Source of the DNA: Neobacillus sp. SuZ13
GTDB lineage: Bacteria > Bacillota > Bacilli > Bacillales > Cytobacillaceae
Reading direction: 5' to 3'
Length of the DNA stretch: 64,000 nucleotides
Assembly (NCBI RefSeq): GCF_030123365.1
Contig: NZ_CP126107.1
Coordinates: 1,969,501-2,033,500 of the forward strand
This document shows positions 1 to 9,801 of the stretch, piece after piece. Under the pieces are notes generated by a model. It searched no databases, had not been told where the DNA came from, and was given only the letters and a program-made list of their open reading frames with translations. Position numbers and translations under genes: made by a program. Position 1 is the first letter of the stretch, and every line of letters starts with the position of its first letter.

Positions 1-790
1 AATTGCGGTCAAAATGGTGCAGGATGCCTCGATGGTGCAGCGTGAATTATGTGATTTTAGTGAGTTGATTGTCGGTACAGAATGCGGTGGGTCGGATGCA
101 TGTTCCGGCTTATCAGCGAACCCGGCAGTCGGACGCACGAGCGATATGATTGTCCAGCAGGGAGGAACCGCTATTTTAGCGGAAACGACTGAACTCATCG
201 GTGCGGAACACTTGCTCGCCAATCGTGCAGCAAACGATCAGGTTGCGAAAAAAGCTTATGCAGTTATTAAAATGATGGAAAACCGCTCAATTCAAATGGG
301 CGTCGACATCCGCACTGGCAATCCGAGTCCCGGCAACATAGAGGGAGGTCTCAGCTCGCTCGAAGAAAAATCACTTGGAGCCTCGACAAAATCAGGTACA
401 ACCCGGCTGGAAGAAGTTATAGACTATGCACAGGTGCCGACGAAAAAAGGGCTCGTGTGGATGGATACACCAGGTCACGATATTGAGCAATTGACGGGTA
501 TGGTCGCAGGCGGTGCCCAAGTCGTTCTCTTTACGAGTGGACGCGGCACACCGACGGGGTCACCAATTGCCCCTGTTATTAAAATTTCAACGAATACGCC
601 AATGTTTGAGCGGATGAATGAAAATATGGATTTAGATGCAGGTACGATTGTCGATGGAATAGAAACCGTTGATGACGTCGGCCAGCGAATCATGAATGAA
701 ATTCAACACGTTTCAAACGGCAAACTCACAAAAGCAGAAATTTTAAAGCAGCATGACTTTGGGATCTGGAGAATTGGACCAACATTTTAA
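1..790 (+). CDS. UxaA-family sugar-acid dehydratase, C-terminal part (5' end outside window)
   Basis: The reading frame is already open at base 2 and runs to TAA, so only the last ~260 residues are present. The visible part matches the C-terminal catalytic region of the altronate/galactarate dehydratase (UxaA/GarD) family: a GTECGGSD motif near the start, ASTKSGTT in the middle and a [12 protein letters not shown] motif with [10 protein letters not shown] near the end. Family members dehydrate hexonates or hexarates to 2-keto-3-deoxy acids using a metal. The next gene starts 24 bp downstream, followed by galactonate dehydratase, which supports a sugar-acid substrate. Whether the N-terminal SAF domain is fused upstream or separate cannot be seen. 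Altronate, galactarate or another aldonate are all possible substrates. Confidence 0.85.
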   Translation, partial: IAVKMVQDASMVQRELCDFSELIVGTECGGSDACSGLSANPAVGRTSDMIVQQGGTAILAETTELIGAEHLLANRAANDQVAKKAYAVIKMMENRSIQMGVDIRTGNPSPGNIEGGLSSLEEKSLGASTKSGTTRLEEVIDYAQVPTKKGLVWMDTPGHDIEQLTGMVAGGAQVVLFTSGRGTPTGSPIAPVIKISTNTPMFERMNENMDLDAGTIVDGIETVDDVGQRIMNEIQHVSNGKLTKAEILKQHDFGIWRIGPTF

Positions 791-813
791 TTAAAAAGGA
801 GCTAAAAAAATTT

Positions 814-2280
814 ATGTCAACGACATTTGCAACGAAAACATATAAAAACTTTATTAACAATGAATGGGTGGACGCTTCTTTCGAGAAGACGATCGCAAGC
901 ATTAATCCAGCGGACAAAGAACCGGTTGGCTACGTGCAAAGCTCAACGGAAGATGATTTAAACAAAGCAGTAGAAGCAGCGCACAGTGCCAAAAAATCAT
1001 GGCGTAAGCTCGGTCAATCAGCGCGTGGTCAAATTCTTTTCAAGGCAGCAAATATTATTGAAGAAAACCTTGATGAAATTGCTGAAACAATGACGCGCGA
1101 AATGGGTAAAACGCTTCCAGAGGCAAAAGGCGAAACAGCACGCGGTATCGCGATTCTTCGTTACTATGCAGGAGAAGGGATGCGTAAAGACGGTGATGTT
1201 ATTCCATCATCGGATAAAGATGCGCTTATGTTTACGAAACGGACACCACTTGGAGTTGTTGGCGTGATCACACCGTGGAATTTTCCCGTTGCGATTCCAA
1301 TTTGGAAAATGGCTCCGGCACTCGTATACGGCAATACAGTTGTTTGGAAGCCTGCTACTGAAGGAGCCGTTACAGCAGCGAAAGTAGCGGAATGCTTTGC
1401 AAAAGCCGGGTTCCCAGCAGGTGTTTTAAACTTCATCACTGGTTCCGGATCCGTGATTGGTCAGGGACTTATTGATCACCCGCTTTTAAATGCCATTACT
1501 TTTACTGGTTCTGAAAATGTCGGCCAGGGTGTGGCGAAATCAGCCTCTGCACGTGGCATTAAATATCAGCTTGAAATGGGCGGCAAAAACCCGGTTATCG
1601 TCACGAAAGAGGCGAATATCGATCAAGCGGTGGAAGCGGTCATCAGCGGCGGATTCCGTTCTTCCGGCCAAAAATGCACTGCCTCAAGCCGCGTTATCGT
1701 CGAATCATCGATCTATGACGAATTTAAACAAAAGCTTGTTGAAGCAGCGAAAAAAATTACTGTCGGCAACGGGTTGCAAGAAGGTATCTGGATGGGTCCT
1801 TGTGCAAGCGAAAGCCAGTTTAATACTGTTATAGAATACATTGAGAAAGGAAAACAAGAAGGCGCAAAACTCGTACACGGTGGTGAGGTGTTAATAGGCG
1901 GCGAATACAATAATGGCTTTTTCGTCACACCTGCGGTTTTTGAAGATGTGACAACGGATATGGCAATTGCTCAGGAAGAAATTTTCGGTCCAGTCATTGC
2001 ACTTATTAAGGCAGCTGATCTTGAAGAAGCAATTGAGATGGCGAACAATACAAAATACGGATTGAGTGCATCTATCTTTACCTCTAACATTAACTCAATT
2101 CTTGAGTTTATAGATGAAATCGAAGTGGGACTTGTCCGCATCAATGCCGAAAGTGCGGGCGTTGAGCTGCAAGCACCGTTCGGCGGTATGAAAGCATCGA
2201 GCTCCGGTTCACGCGAGCAAGGAGAAGCGGCGAAAGAATTTTTCACAGCAATCAAAACGGTCTTCATTAAAGGTTCATAA
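814..2280 (+). CDS. Aldehyde dehydrogenase, 2,5-dioxovalerate (alpha-ketoglutarate semialdehyde) dehydrogenase-like
   Basis: 488 residues, the usual ALDH length. ITPWNFP and GSENVG (Rossmann/NAD) motifs, the ELEMGGKNP-type Glu motif and the catalytic Cys in [10 protein letters not shown] are all present, and the C-terminus has SSSGSREQG. That last motif is characteristic of the GucD/YcbD group, which oxidises alpha-ketoglutaric semialdehyde to 2-oxoglutarate in glucarate/galactarate breakdown. It sits between a dehydratase and dgoD with an AAAAGGAGC ribosome binding site 12 bp before ATG, so it likely belongs to the operon. The sequence resembles the second aldehyde dehydrogenase at 30802-32244 in the same motifs. 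Exact substrate specificity is inferred. Confidence 0.85.
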   Translation: MSTTFATKTYKNFINNEWVDASFEKTIASINPADKEPVGYVQSSTEDDLNKAVEAAHSAKKSWRKLGQSARGQILFKAANIIEENLDEIAETMTREMGKTLPEAKGETARGIAILRYYAGEGMRKDGDVIPSSDKDALMFTKRTPLGVVGVITPWNFPVAIPIWKMAPALVYGNTVVWKPATEGAVTAAKVAECFAKAGFPAGVLNFITGSGSVIGQGLIDHPLLNAITFTGSENVGQGVAKSASARGIKYQLEMGGKNPVIVTKEANIDQAVEAVISGGFRSSGQKCTASSRVIVESSIYDEFKQKLVEAAKKITVGNGLQEGIWMGPCASESQFNTVIEYIEKGKQEGAKLVHGGEVLIGGEYNNGFFVTPAVFEDVTTDMAIAQEEIFGPVIALIKAADLEEAIEMANNTKYGLSASIFTSNINSILEFIDEIEVGLVRINAESAGVELQAPFGGMKASSSGSREQGEAAKEFFTAIKTVFIKGS

Positions 2281-2294
2281 TCACAAACTGAAAA

Positions 2295-2321
2295 AGAGGT
2301 TTCCTGATCAGGAAATCTCCT
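2295..2321 (+). other. RNA hairpin between the aldehyde dehydrogenase and dgoD
   Basis: The bases form a near-perfect stem around the centre TGATCA (arms GAGGTTTCC and GGAAATCTC, one G-T wobble). There is no T-run after it, so it is more likely an mRNA-stabilising or processing hairpin than a terminator. Confidence 0.45.
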
Positions 2322-2344
2322 TCCACAAAAATTGCGAGGTGCTT

Positions 2345-3493
2345 ATGAAAATTACAAAAGTTTCGCTGTTTAAAGTTCCGCCACGCTGGCTGTTTTTGAA
2401 AATCGATACAGATGAAGGCATTTCAGGCTGGGGAGAGCCTGTCGTTGAAGGCCGCGCTGAAACGGTGAAAGCAGCAGTAAACGAACTGGCTGATTACTTA
2501 ATCGGCCGCGATCCGAACGACATTGAAGACATCTGGCAAACGCTGTACCGGGGCGGTTTTTACCGGGGTGGTCCAATTTTAATGAGTGCCATTTCAGGCA
2601 TTGAGCAGGCACTATGGGACATTAAAGGTAAATATTATAATATTCCTGTATACCAAATGCTTGGCGGCAAAGCACGACAAAAAATTAAAGTGTACTCATG
2701 GGTCGGCGGCGATCGTCCGGATGATGTCGTTGCTGCGGCAAAAGAAAAACAGGATCAGGGCTTCCTTGCTATTAAAATGAACGCATCAGAAGAAATGAAC
2801 TACATAGACAGCTTTTCGAAAGTAGAAGCAGTCATTGAACGTGTGGCGTCAATTCGTGAAGCGGTTGGCAAAGACTTTGGCATTGGCGTTGATTTTCATG
2901 GGCGCATTCATAAAACGATGGCGAAAGCGATTGTGAAAGAACTCGAACCATACCACCCAATGTTCATTGAAGAGCCGGTTCTGCCGGAAAACAATGACGC
3001 GCTTCGTGAGATTGCCTGGCACACAACGTGCCCGATTGCAACGGGTGAAAGAATGTATACGCGCTGGGGCTTTAAACAGCTCCTTCAAGACGGCTATGTC
3101 GATATTATTCAGCCGGATCTGTCTCATGCAGGCGGTATTTTAGAAGGGAAAAAAATTGCTGCGATGGCAGAAGCGTATGATGTAGCCGTTGCGCCCCACT
3201 GTCCGCTCGGTCCGATGACACTCGCTTCATCGATTCACCTGGACGCAACGACGCCAAACTTCATTATACAAGAGCAAAGCCTGGGCATTCACTATAACGA
3301 AGGAATGGACATTCTCGACTATATGAAAAATCCAGAATTATTTGACTTTGAAAATGGTTATGTAAACGTTTCTGATAAACCCGGTCTTGGGGTAGAGATT
3401 GATGAAGAAAAAGTAAAGCAGGCAGCAGAACTCGGACATGACTGGAAAAACCCAATATGGCGGCATGAAGATGGCAGTATCGCCGAATGGTAA
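2345..3493 (+). CDS. dgoD: D-galactonate dehydratase (enolase superfamily)
   Basis: Dehydrates D-galactonate to 2-keto-3-deoxy-D-galactonate with Mg2+. The protein aligns by eye end to end with E. coli DgoD, including [31 protein letters not shown] and the C-terminal WRHEDxSxAEW. Counting from ATG 2345, metal ligands fall at D183, E209 and E235 and the catalytic histidines at H185 and H285, the same numbers as in the E. coli enzyme. A GTG at 2339 would add two residues, but ATG 2345 gives the conserved MKIT start behind GCGAGGTG. It lies 64 bp after the aldehyde dehydrogenase and 18 bp before the aldolase gene. Altered stereospecificity towards a related aldonate cannot be excluded. Confidence 0.92.
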   Translation: MKITKVSLFKVPPRWLFLKIDTDEGISGWGEPVVEGRAETVKAAVNELADYLIGRDPNDIEDIWQTLYRGGFYRGGPILMSAISGIEQALWDIKGKYYNIPVYQMLGGKARQKIKVYSWVGGDRPDDVVAAAKEKQDQGFLAIKMNASEEMNYIDSFSKVEAVIERVASIREAVGKDFGIGVDFHGRIHKTMAKAIVKELEPYHPMFIEEPVLPENNDALREIAWHTTCPIATGERMYTRWGFKQLLQDGYVDIIQPDLSHAGGILEGKKIAAMAEAYDVAVAPHCPLGPMTLASSIHLDATTPNFIIQEQSLGIHYNEGMDILDYMKNPELFDFENGYVNVSDKPGLGVEIDEEKVKQAAELGHDWKNPIWRHEDGSIAEW

Positions 3494-3511
3494 TAACGAG
3501 GGGAGAGAACA

Positions 3512-4435
3512 ATGAACTTTCATGGTATTATTCCACCGGTTGTCACATTGTTTGACGAAGCTGGGAATTTGGATTTAGCGCTGAACAGAAGCTATATTGA
3601 TCAATTAATTTCACGGAATATTAACGGTATTTTATTAATGGGGAGTTCAGGGGAGTTCTCGTCACTCACAACAGAAGAACACAAGCTGTATGTGAGGGAA
3701 ATGCTCAAGCATATTAACGGCCGTATACCCGTTATGGTCGGTGTCGGGCATACCGCGTTAAAAGAAGTACTTGAACTGACGTCTTATGCAGAAAAGCACG
3801 GAGCAGACGGTGTTCTTGTCGTCAGCCCGTATTACTGGAAGCTATCTGATGAGCAGCTATACCGTTTTTATTCGATCGTCGCGAACCATACAAAGCTGCA
3901 AGTGTTCATTTATAACATTCCGCTCTTAACAGGACAAAATCTGCCGGTCGAGTTGATCAAAAAATTAGCCGAAGCGCATCCAAACATTGCCGGTATTAAA
4001 GAAACAGTCAGTGATTTTGGCCACCTTCGTCAGGTTCTAAAGGATGTGAAAAAAGTGCGCAGTGACTTCCGCGTCTTCTCTGCATTTGACGAACATCTGC
4101 TTCCAGCTCAAATGATTGGCGCAGCGGGAAGCATAAACGGAAGCGCTGTCTTCGCGCTGGAAATATCTGTTAATTTATATCAATCGTATCAAAAAGGTGA
4201 TTTGGCTGAAGCGCAGAAAAATCATCAAGTGATTTCAAAGCTGATGGATGTGTACACATTCGGACCTACATTTTTTACAGCAATGAAAGAAGCCGTTCAC
4301 CAGCGCTGGTTTGACGTGCCAGCTGGACACCGTGCTCCGTGCGATGTATATCCGGCTGATTTGCGTGACAATGTAGAAGCTCTTTTGAAAAATATTGAAA
4401 TGAAAGAAGGTACCAAATATGAAAGAATCACGTGA
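3512..4435 (+). CDS. DapA-family (class I) 2-keto-3-deoxy-aldonate aldolase, YagE-like
   Basis: 307 residues of the dihydrodipicolinate synthase/N-acetylneuraminate lyase family. The pyruvate-binding GSSGEF (44-49), the Tyr in FIYNIP (Y134) and the Schiff-base lysine in GIKET (K163) are all present, so the enzyme should be active. The N-terminus (FxGIIPPVVTLF) and overall pattern are closest to E. coli YagE/YjhH, which cleave 2-keto-3-deoxy-gluconate or -pentonates to pyruvate plus an aldehyde. In this operon it would split the DgoD product without phosphorylation, in parallel with the KdgK/Eda branch downstream. 5-keto-4-deoxyglucarate dehydratase is a less likely alternative. It overlaps the next gene by 17 bp. 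Confidence 0.82.
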   Translation: MNFHGIIPPVVTLFDEAGNLDLALNRSYIDQLISRNINGILLMGSSGEFSSLTTEEHKLYVREMLKHINGRIPVMVGVGHTALKEVLELTSYAEKHGADGVLVVSPYYWKLSDEQLYRFYSIVANHTKLQVFIYNIPLLTGQNLPVELIKKLAEAHPNIAGIKETVSDFGHLRQVLKDVKKVRSDFRVFSAFDEHLLPAQMIGAAGSINGSAVFALEISVNLYQSYQKGDLAEAQKNHQVISKLMDVYTFGPTFFTAMKEAVHQRWFDVPAGHRAPCDVYPADLRDNVEALLKNIEMKEGTKYERIT

Positions 4436-5366
4436 CTTGCTCGAAAAATTAGGCTACCCATCTACCGATTTTCAAGAATTGCCAACATCAACAAAAACAT
4501 TTCCTGATGGCGCACAGTATCGTATTGAACTTCCCAGTGTAGAAGGTCCGGTCGCATTAAAAGAAACATTGAAAGAAATTGACCGCCTCGGCTTGACGAT
4601 TCACCGTATATCTCAAGGAAGCGGCATCATGCTTCAAACGGATGAAGAAATTAAAGAAATGTGCGAAATGACAGCAGAACGTGGCATGGAGCTTAGCTTG
4701 TTTGTTGGCCCTCGCGGTACATGGGATGTTAGTGCAGGACCGCTTACACCTGGTGGCAAATCACAGGGGATCCGCCATGAAGGTGCCGACCAGCTTGTGT
4801 ATGCAATGGAAGACTTGAAAAGAGGAGCAGCACTTGGACTTCGTGGTGCATTAGTTGGCGATGAAGGACTTCTTCTTTTAACGAAAGAAATGAAAAAACA
4901 CGGACAGCTACCGGAAGATTTTGTTGTTAAAGTATCGGTTCAAATGGGTTCAGCTAATCCAGTATCCGTTAAATTAATGGAAGACATCGGTGCGGATACA
5001 TACAACGTGCCACCTGCACTGACGCTGTCTAAACTTGCAGCGATCCGTCAGGCAATTGATATTCCGATTGATTTGTACGTAGAAGTGCCGGACACATTCG
5101 GCGGCTTTCTTCGCTATTATGAAATACCAGAAATTATCCGTGTATTGGCGCCAGTTTACATCAAATTTGGGCTTCGTAATCACCCTGATGTATACCCTTC
5201 TGGAAAACAGTGGGAAAGTACAAACATTTCACTCGCTCAGGAACGTGTACGTCGTGCCTCGATTGGTATTCAAATGATTGAACGTTACTATCCTGAAGCG
5301 AAAACATCGAAACTCGGTGCAGAAGGACTCGGTATTGCGAAAGTCCGAAAAGAAGCAATGAAATAA
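4419..5366 (+). CDS. Conserved TIM-barrel-like protein of sugar-acid operons (possibly U32 peptidase-like)
   Basis: 315 residues with no motif I can tie to a reaction. It has the alternating helix/strand pattern of a beta/alpha barrel with GPRGTWD, GALVGDEG and VEVPDTFGG stretches. I recall similar proteins carrying a U32-peptidase label in Bacillus sugar-acid clusters, but the collagenase signature is not visible and that label may be misleading. The ATG lies inside the end of the aldolase gene behind GAAAGAAGG, so the two are translationally coupled. A role as an isomerase or lyase on a keto-deoxy acid is only a guess from context. Confidence 0.6.
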   Translation: MKESRDLLEKLGYPSTDFQELPTSTKTFPDGAQYRIELPSVEGPVALKETLKEIDRLGLTIHRISQGSGIMLQTDEEIKEMCEMTAERGMELSLFVGPRGTWDVSAGPLTPGGKSQGIRHEGADQLVYAMEDLKRGAALGLRGALVGDEGLLLLTKEMKKHGQLPEDFVVKVSVQMGSANPVSVKLMEDIGADTYNVPPALTLSKLAAIRQAIDIPIDLYVEVPDTFGGFLRYYEIPEIIRVLAPVYIKFGLRNHPDVYPSGKQWESTNISLAQERVRRASIGIQMIERYYPEAKTSKLGAEGLGIAKVRKEAMK

Positions 5367-5441
5367 TGATTTCCATCTAAAAAGTGAGGGACCCCCTGTT
5401 CGTTTCGGGAATTTATTACAATATTTAAGGAGTGGAGCCAT

Positions 5442-6401
5442 ATGGCCTTTAAAGTATTATTAACTGATTATGAATTTGAGCATTTGCAATATGAAGAAGA
5501 CGTTTTTCAAGAAAGTGGACTAGACATTGAATTCATTAAAGCACAATGTAAAACTGAAGAAGAAGTGATTGAACAGGCAAAACATGTTGATGCAATCCTA
5601 AACCAGTATGCGCCTGTGTCACGCCGTGTAATTGAATCACTTGAAAACACAAAAATCATTTCCCGTTACGGGGTCGGCGTTAACACGATTGACTTAAATG
5701 CAGCAAAAGATAAAGGGATCACCGTTGCAAATGTACCGGACTATGGCATGGAAGAAGTATCGAATCATGCATTGGCGCTTTTGCTTTCATGGGCACGTAA
5801 AGTGACGTTGTTAAACAATGAAGTGAAAAAAGGCAACTGGGACTTTAAAGCATGTGTACCGATTCATCGCTTTAATGAACAAACGGTCGGTGTTCTCGGC
5901 TTTGGACGCATTCCGCGACGGTTTATTGAAAAAGTGAAACCGCTCGGCTTTAAAACCGCTGCGTATGATCCATTCGTATCGGCAGAAGACATGGCTGCCG
6001 TCGGTGTTCAAAAAATGGAGCTTGACGAAATTATTCGCGAATCCGATTTCTTGTCGGTACACGTACCACTTATTGATGATACGTTCCATTTAATTAACGA
6101 AGAATGTCTCAATCAAATGAAGAGAAACGCGGTCATTATTAACACAGCGCGCGGACCGATAATCGATGAAAAAGCACTTGCTGATGCACTTGAAAAAGGA
6201 ATCATTGCCGGTGCCGCACTTGATGTGACAGAAGATGAGCCGGTCAGCATCAATAGCCCGCTTCTTAGAATGGATAACGTGATCATTACACCGCACAGCG
6301 CGTGGTATTCAGAGGAAGCAATGATTGAGCTTCGCCAAAAAGCAGCGAAAAATATCGTTCACGTTCTAAGCGGTGAAAAAACACCGTACGCGTTGACATA
6401 A
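5442..6401 (+). CDS. D-isomer-specific 2-hydroxyacid dehydrogenase (CtBP/PGDH-like)
   Basis: 319 residues, typical for NAD-dependent D-2-hydroxyacid dehydrogenases. The nucleotide-binding loop is GVLGFGRIPRR, with Pro replacing the usual Gly of GxGxxG. The catalytic Arg is in NTARGPI, the Glu in DVTEDEP and the His in ITPHSAW. It should reduce a 2-keto acid or oxidise a D-2-hydroxyacid; the operon suggests a sugar-acid intermediate. The start follows TTTAAGGAGTGG. A second, decayed member of the same family lies at 14420-15247. Confidence 0.8.
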   Translation: MAFKVLLTDYEFEHLQYEEDVFQESGLDIEFIKAQCKTEEEVIEQAKHVDAILNQYAPVSRRVIESLENTKIISRYGVGVNTIDLNAAKDKGITVANVPDYGMEEVSNHALALLLSWARKVTLLNNEVKKGNWDFKACVPIHRFNEQTVGVLGFGRIPRRFIEKVKPLGFKTAAYDPFVSAEDMAAVGVQKMELDEIIRESDFLSVHVPLIDDTFHLINEECLNQMKRNAVIINTARGPIIDEKALADALEKGIIAGAALDVTEDEPVSINSPLLRMDNVIITPHSAWYSEEAMIELRQKAAKNIVHVLSGEKTPYALT

Positions 6402-6419
6402 GAAAGGAAAAAAACCTTT

Positions 6420-7283
6420 ATGAAAATAGCGGCATTTTCTGTTCAAAACAACCAACACATTGGCGTTGTGCAAAACGATCAAATCATTAGCTTAACGGTA
6501 CTAAGTGCAGATGAATTTCCTGCCAGTATCAAAACATTTATCGAACGAAGCGATGAACTGCGGCCACGCGCAGAGCAATTGATTGAGCAGCGTGACAAAG
6601 AAAATGCTGTATTTTCTCTTTCAAACGTCAAGATACAGGCGCCTATTCCCCAACCGGAAAAAATCATTTGCGTTGGACTGAATTACATTGACCATTGTAA
6701 AGAAACTGGGATGGAGCCTCCTGCTTCACCGGTCATTTTTTCAAAATATCCGAATGCGATTGTCGGTCATAATGAAGCTGTTGAAATTCCGGTTAATTCA
6801 AACGAAGTTGACTTTGAAGCAGAGCTTGCGATTGTCATTGGAAAAAAAGCGAAACGTGTAACAGAAGAAGAGGCAAATGACTATGTCTTTGGCTATACAA
6901 TTTTAAATGACATTAGCGCACGTGATTTACAATTTGCAGACGGGCAATGGTCACGCGGTAAGACGGCGGATACATTTGCCCCAACAGGGCCTGTTGTTGT
7001 CACACATGATGAAGTGGGTGACCCGCATACGCTAGCGATTTCACTAGAATTAAATGGTGAAATGATGCAAGACTCCAATACGAATAACTTAATTTTCACC
7101 GTTCCGAAAATCATTTCATTTTTATCACAGTCCATGACACTAAAGCCAGGTGATTTGATTGCAACAGGTACACCGCCGGGCGTTGGAATGGGACGGAATC
7201 CGAAAGTTTGGTTGAAAAACGGTGACCGGATAAACGTCACGATTGAAAAGATCGGCACGCTTTCGAATCACGTTAAAGGCTGA
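6420..7283 (+). CDS. Fumarylacetoacetate hydrolase (FAH)-family protein
   Basis: 287 residues with a short N-terminal domain and a C-terminal FAH fold. Conserved stretches are ICVGLNYxDHC, the metal ligands in VDFEAELAIVIG, GYTILNDISARD and LIATGTPPGVG. Members hydrolyse or dehydrate 2-oxo acids, for example 2,4-diketo-3-deoxy acids in oxidative L-fucose and L-rhamnose breakdown. Beside a 2-hydroxyacid dehydrogenase, it could open a route in which a keto-deoxy acid is oxidised to a 2,4-diketo acid and then cleaved to pyruvate and a hydroxyacid. The start lies 8 bp after the AGAAAGG binding site, 18 bp after the preceding stop. Confidence 0.8.
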   Translation: MKIAAFSVQNNQHIGVVQNDQIISLTVLSADEFPASIKTFIERSDELRPRAEQLIEQRDKENAVFSLSNVKIQAPIPQPEKIICVGLNYIDHCKETGMEPPASPVIFSKYPNAIVGHNEAVEIPVNSNEVDFEAELAIVIGKKAKRVTEEEANDYVFGYTILNDISARDLQFADGQWSRGKTADTFAPTGPVVVTHDEVGDPHTLAISLELNGEMMQDSNTNNLIFTVPKIISFLSQSMTLKPGDLIATGTPPGVGMGRNPKVWLKNGDRINVTIEKIGTLSNHVKG

Positions 7284-7299
7284 CGAAAAGAGAAAGAAG

Positions 7300-8265
7300 A
7301 TGATTGACATGGATGTTGTAACAATCGGAGAAACGATGACATTATTTACGCCGAATGAAGAAGGTCTGCTTCGCCACGCCAACTCTTTTTCTATGAAATT
7401 CGGCGGTGCGGAATCCAATGTTGCGATCGGGTTAAGCCGTCTCGGGTACAGGTCGCGCTGGATCAGCCGTCTCGGCGAGGATGAATTTGGCGATGCGATG
7501 GCGTCATTTATTCGCGGTGAAGGTGTTGATGTATCCTACGTGACACGCGACAGTGATGCGCCGACCGGCGTCTTTTTCAAAGAATTCAGGCGGCTGAATG
7601 ATACGCGCGTCTATTATTACCGGAAAAATTCGGCGGCTAGCAAAATGACAGCTGAATTACTGCCGGAAGCAGCAATTCAAGACGCCAAGTACCTTCACAT
7701 TACCGGTATTACGCCTGCACTCGGTGAATCGTGCCGTTTAATTTTAGAGAAAGCGATCCGCATCGCAAAAGAAAACGGAACAATAATCGTTTTCGATCCA
7801 AATATTCGCTTGAAAATATGGACCGATGAAGCTGAAGCACGCCACTTCATTATAAAGTACTCATCGGAAAGTGATATTGTCCTGCCGGGAGTGGCAGAAG
7901 CCGAATTTTTATTCGGCTCACATACACCAGAGCAGTTTGTCGATCATTTTCATGAACTCGGTGTTGAAACGGTCATAATGAAATTGGGTAAAGAAGGATC
8001 ACTCATTTCCGCTCCGTCTGTGCCGAAAACACGCGTACCTGGCTTTTTTGTGGAGCGTGTCGTTGATCCAATCGGTGCCGGTGACGCTTTTGCAGCCGGC
8101 GTGCTTTCCGGCCTCCTTGATGGACTGCCGCTAGAAGAAGCAGCAAGGCGCGGAAATGCCATGGGAGCCATGGTAACGATGGTGAACGGTGATGCAGAGG
8201 GTTTGCCTGTCCGCGCCGACCTCGCTTTGTTTATGAACGGCGGTGCGGATGATGTGACGAGATAG
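7300..8265 (+). CDS. kdgK: 2-dehydro-3-deoxygluconokinase (PfkB family)
   Basis: A PfkB/ribokinase-family sugar kinase that phosphorylates 2-keto-3-deoxygluconate (or the galacto form) at C6. It shows the N-terminal VVTIGETM...GGAESNVAIGLSRLG signature and the ATP/anion-hole DPIGAGDAFAAG signature with the catalytic Asp. The open frame extends upstream into the FAH gene, but ATG 7300 (or 7309) behind AAGAGAAAGAAG gives the conserved start. Its product would feed the KDPG aldolase encoded next. Specificity for galacto- versus gluco-configured substrate is not readable. Confidence 0.85.
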   Translation: MIDMDVVTIGETMTLFTPNEEGLLRHANSFSMKFGGAESNVAIGLSRLGYRSRWISRLGEDEFGDAMASFIRGEGVDVSYVTRDSDAPTGVFFKEFRRLNDTRVYYYRKNSAASKMTAELLPEAAIQDAKYLHITGITPALGESCRLILEKAIRIAKENGTIIVFDPNIRLKIWTDEAEARHFIIKYSSESDIVLPGVAEAEFLFGSHTPEQFVDHFHELGVETVIMKLGKEGSLISAPSVPKTRVPGFFVERVVDPIGAGDAFAAGVLSGLLDGLPLEEAARRGNAMGAMVTMVNGDAEGLPVRADLALFMNGGADDVTR

Positions 8266-8284
8266 ACAGATAGACAGATAGAAA
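8261..8284 (+). repeat. Three tandem octamers GATAGACA/GATAGAAA
   Basis: Two perfect copies of an 8-base unit and a third with one change. The kdgK stop codon TAG is inside the first copy and the aldolase ribosome binding site starts at the last. Copy-number slippage would change kdgK-eda spacing only. Confidence 0.7.
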
Positions 8285-8297
8285 GGTGGAAAAAAGA

Positions 8298-8930
8298 GTG
8301 AATAAACTAGAAGAGCTGAAACAAGGAAAGCTGGTGGCTGTAATTCGCGGTGCACGCCCTGATCAAATTGTACCGATCGCTCGAGCCCTGAAAGAAGGCG
8401 GCATCCGTACACTTGAGATTACAGTAGAAACACCAAAAGTGTGCGATTCCATTGAAAGAGTAAAAGAAGAGTTCGGCGATGATATCATTGCGGGTGCAGG
8501 TACAGTATTAGATCCTGAAACGGCCCGTGAGACCATTATGGCTGGAGCGGAATTTATCTTTTCGCCAACGGTCAATGTTGAAACGATTAAAATGGCGAAG
8601 CGCTATGGCGTTATCAGCATCCCCGGTGCGTTCACACCAACGGAAATTTTGACTGCTTATGAGCATGGAGCCGACATTATTAAAGTATTCCCGGCAGATG
8701 CACTTGGGGTTGGCTACTTTAAAAATATTAAAGGCCCGTTACCGCACATTCCTCTAATGCCAACAGGCGGTGTCAACCTTGACAACATCGCTTCCTTTCT
8801 AAAGGCAGGCGCTGTCGCGGCAGGACTCGGCGGTTCTTTAATCAATCCAGCGAAATTGGTTTCAGATGAAGACTACTCCGAGCTGACAGAAACAGCAAAA
8901 AAATTCTCTTATATCGTTCAAAATAGTTAA
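8298..8930 (+). CDS. eda: 2-keto-3-deoxy-6-phosphogluconate (KDPG) aldolase
   Basis: Class I aldolase that cleaves KDPG or KDPGal to pyruvate and glyceraldehyde 3-phosphate. It contains LEITVET with the catalytic Glu, the AGTVLD turn, the Schiff-base lysine in DIIKVFPAD and the phosphate-binding PTGGVN. It is about 210 residues, the family's normal size. I chose GTG 8298 because AAGGTGG ends 8 bases before it; the upstream GTG 8286 sits within that binding site. Together with kdgK it forms the phosphorylative end of the pathway. Confidence 0.88.
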   Translation: MNKLEELKQGKLVAVIRGARPDQIVPIARALKEGGIRTLEITVETPKVCDSIERVKEEFGDDIIAGAGTVLDPETARETIMAGAEFIFSPTVNVETIKMAKRYGVISIPGAFTPTEILTAYEHGADIIKVFPADALGVGYFKNIKGPLPHIPLMPTGGVNLDNIASFLKAGAVAAGLGGSLINPAKLVSDEDYSELTETAKKFSYIVQNS

Positions 8931-8985
8931 TGCAAGCCGTCGACAATTAAGAATGCGCTATAAGAAGAAAGGAGAATAAGTTGCT

Positions 8986-9801
8986 ATGTTACAAGAAAAA
9001 TATAAAAAACTTCAGGATATTCTCCTTGAAATGGAGACGGTTGTTGTCGCATTTTCAGGAGGGGTTGACAGCACATTTTTGCTTAAAGCAGCTATTGATA
9101 CATTAGGATACGACAATGTGTTAGCCATTACAGCGGATTCGGAAACCTATCCGACGAGTGAGCTGGAAGAAGCCCTTAAGCTCGCAAAATGGATTGGTGC
9201 CAGCCATCGAGTAATTGAAACTTCAGAGTTGGCCATCCCAGGATATACAGAAAATGACCAAAATCGCTGTTATTTCTGTAAAAGCAGTTTATTTGACCAC
9301 TTGCTTCCTATTCTTGATGACTATGAATTTAATAATATTATTTATGGTGTTATTGCCGATGATGCGAATGAATTTCGTCCAGGAATGAAAGCAGCGAAAG
9401 AAAAAGGCATTCGGGGTCCTCTTCAAGAAGCCGATTTATTTAAAGAAGAAATACGCACGTTGTCTAAAGAAGCTGGTTTGCCAACCTGGGATAAGCCGGC
9501 ATTTGCCTGCCTGTCATCACGCATAGCATACGGCGAAATCATTACAAAGGAAAAATTGACGAAAGTAGATAAGTCAGAAACTTATTTAAAATCATTAGAT
9601 ATTCGCCAGGTGCGCGTTCGGACACATGAGGATACTGCCCGCATTGAAGTAGAACCTGCTGATATGCCGCGCGTGCTTGAATATCGCGTGGCGATTACGA
9701 AACGGCTGAAGCAATTTGGTTATAAATATGTGTCTTTGGATCTCGCCGGCTATACAAGCGGGAGTATGAATAAAATGCTTGAAAAGGAAGAAATGGTATG
9801 A
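8986..9801 (+). CDS. larE: ATP-dependent sacrificial sulfur transferase LarE (nickel-pincer nucleotide synthesis)
   Basis: LarE adenylates a carboxylate of the pyridinium biscarboxylate mononucleotide and donates its own cysteine sulfur, forming the thioacids of the nickel-pincer nucleotide (NPN). The PP-loop SGGVDST is at residues 24-30, RCYFCKSSLF at 94-103 and the sulfur-donor cysteine in PAFACLSSR at C175 (C176 in Lactiplantibacillus). It is a single-cysteine type of ~270 residues and should be functional. The ATG follows AGAAAGGAG. It starts the larEBC block, overlaps larB by 4 bp (ATGA) and lies 55 bp after eda, so it probably shares the sugar-acid transcript. Confidence 0.92.
   Translation: MLQEKYKKLQDILLEMETVVVAFSGGVDSTFLLKAAIDTLGYDNVLAITADSETYPTSELEEALKLAKWIGASHRVIETSELAIPGYTENDQNRCYFCKSSLFDHLLPILDDYEFNNIIYGVIADDANEFRPGMKAAKEKGIRGPLQEADLFKEEIRTLSKEAGLPTWDKPAFACLSSRIAYGEIITKEKLTKVDKSETYLKSLDIRQVRVRTHEDTARIEVEPADMPRVLEYRVAITKRLKQFGYKYVSLDLAGYTSGSMNKMLEKEEMV

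Noticed and set aside
3361-3376. cre-like TGTAAACGTTTCTG inside dgoD.
   Set aside because: It mismatches the last conserved positions and lies near the 3' end of a coding region.
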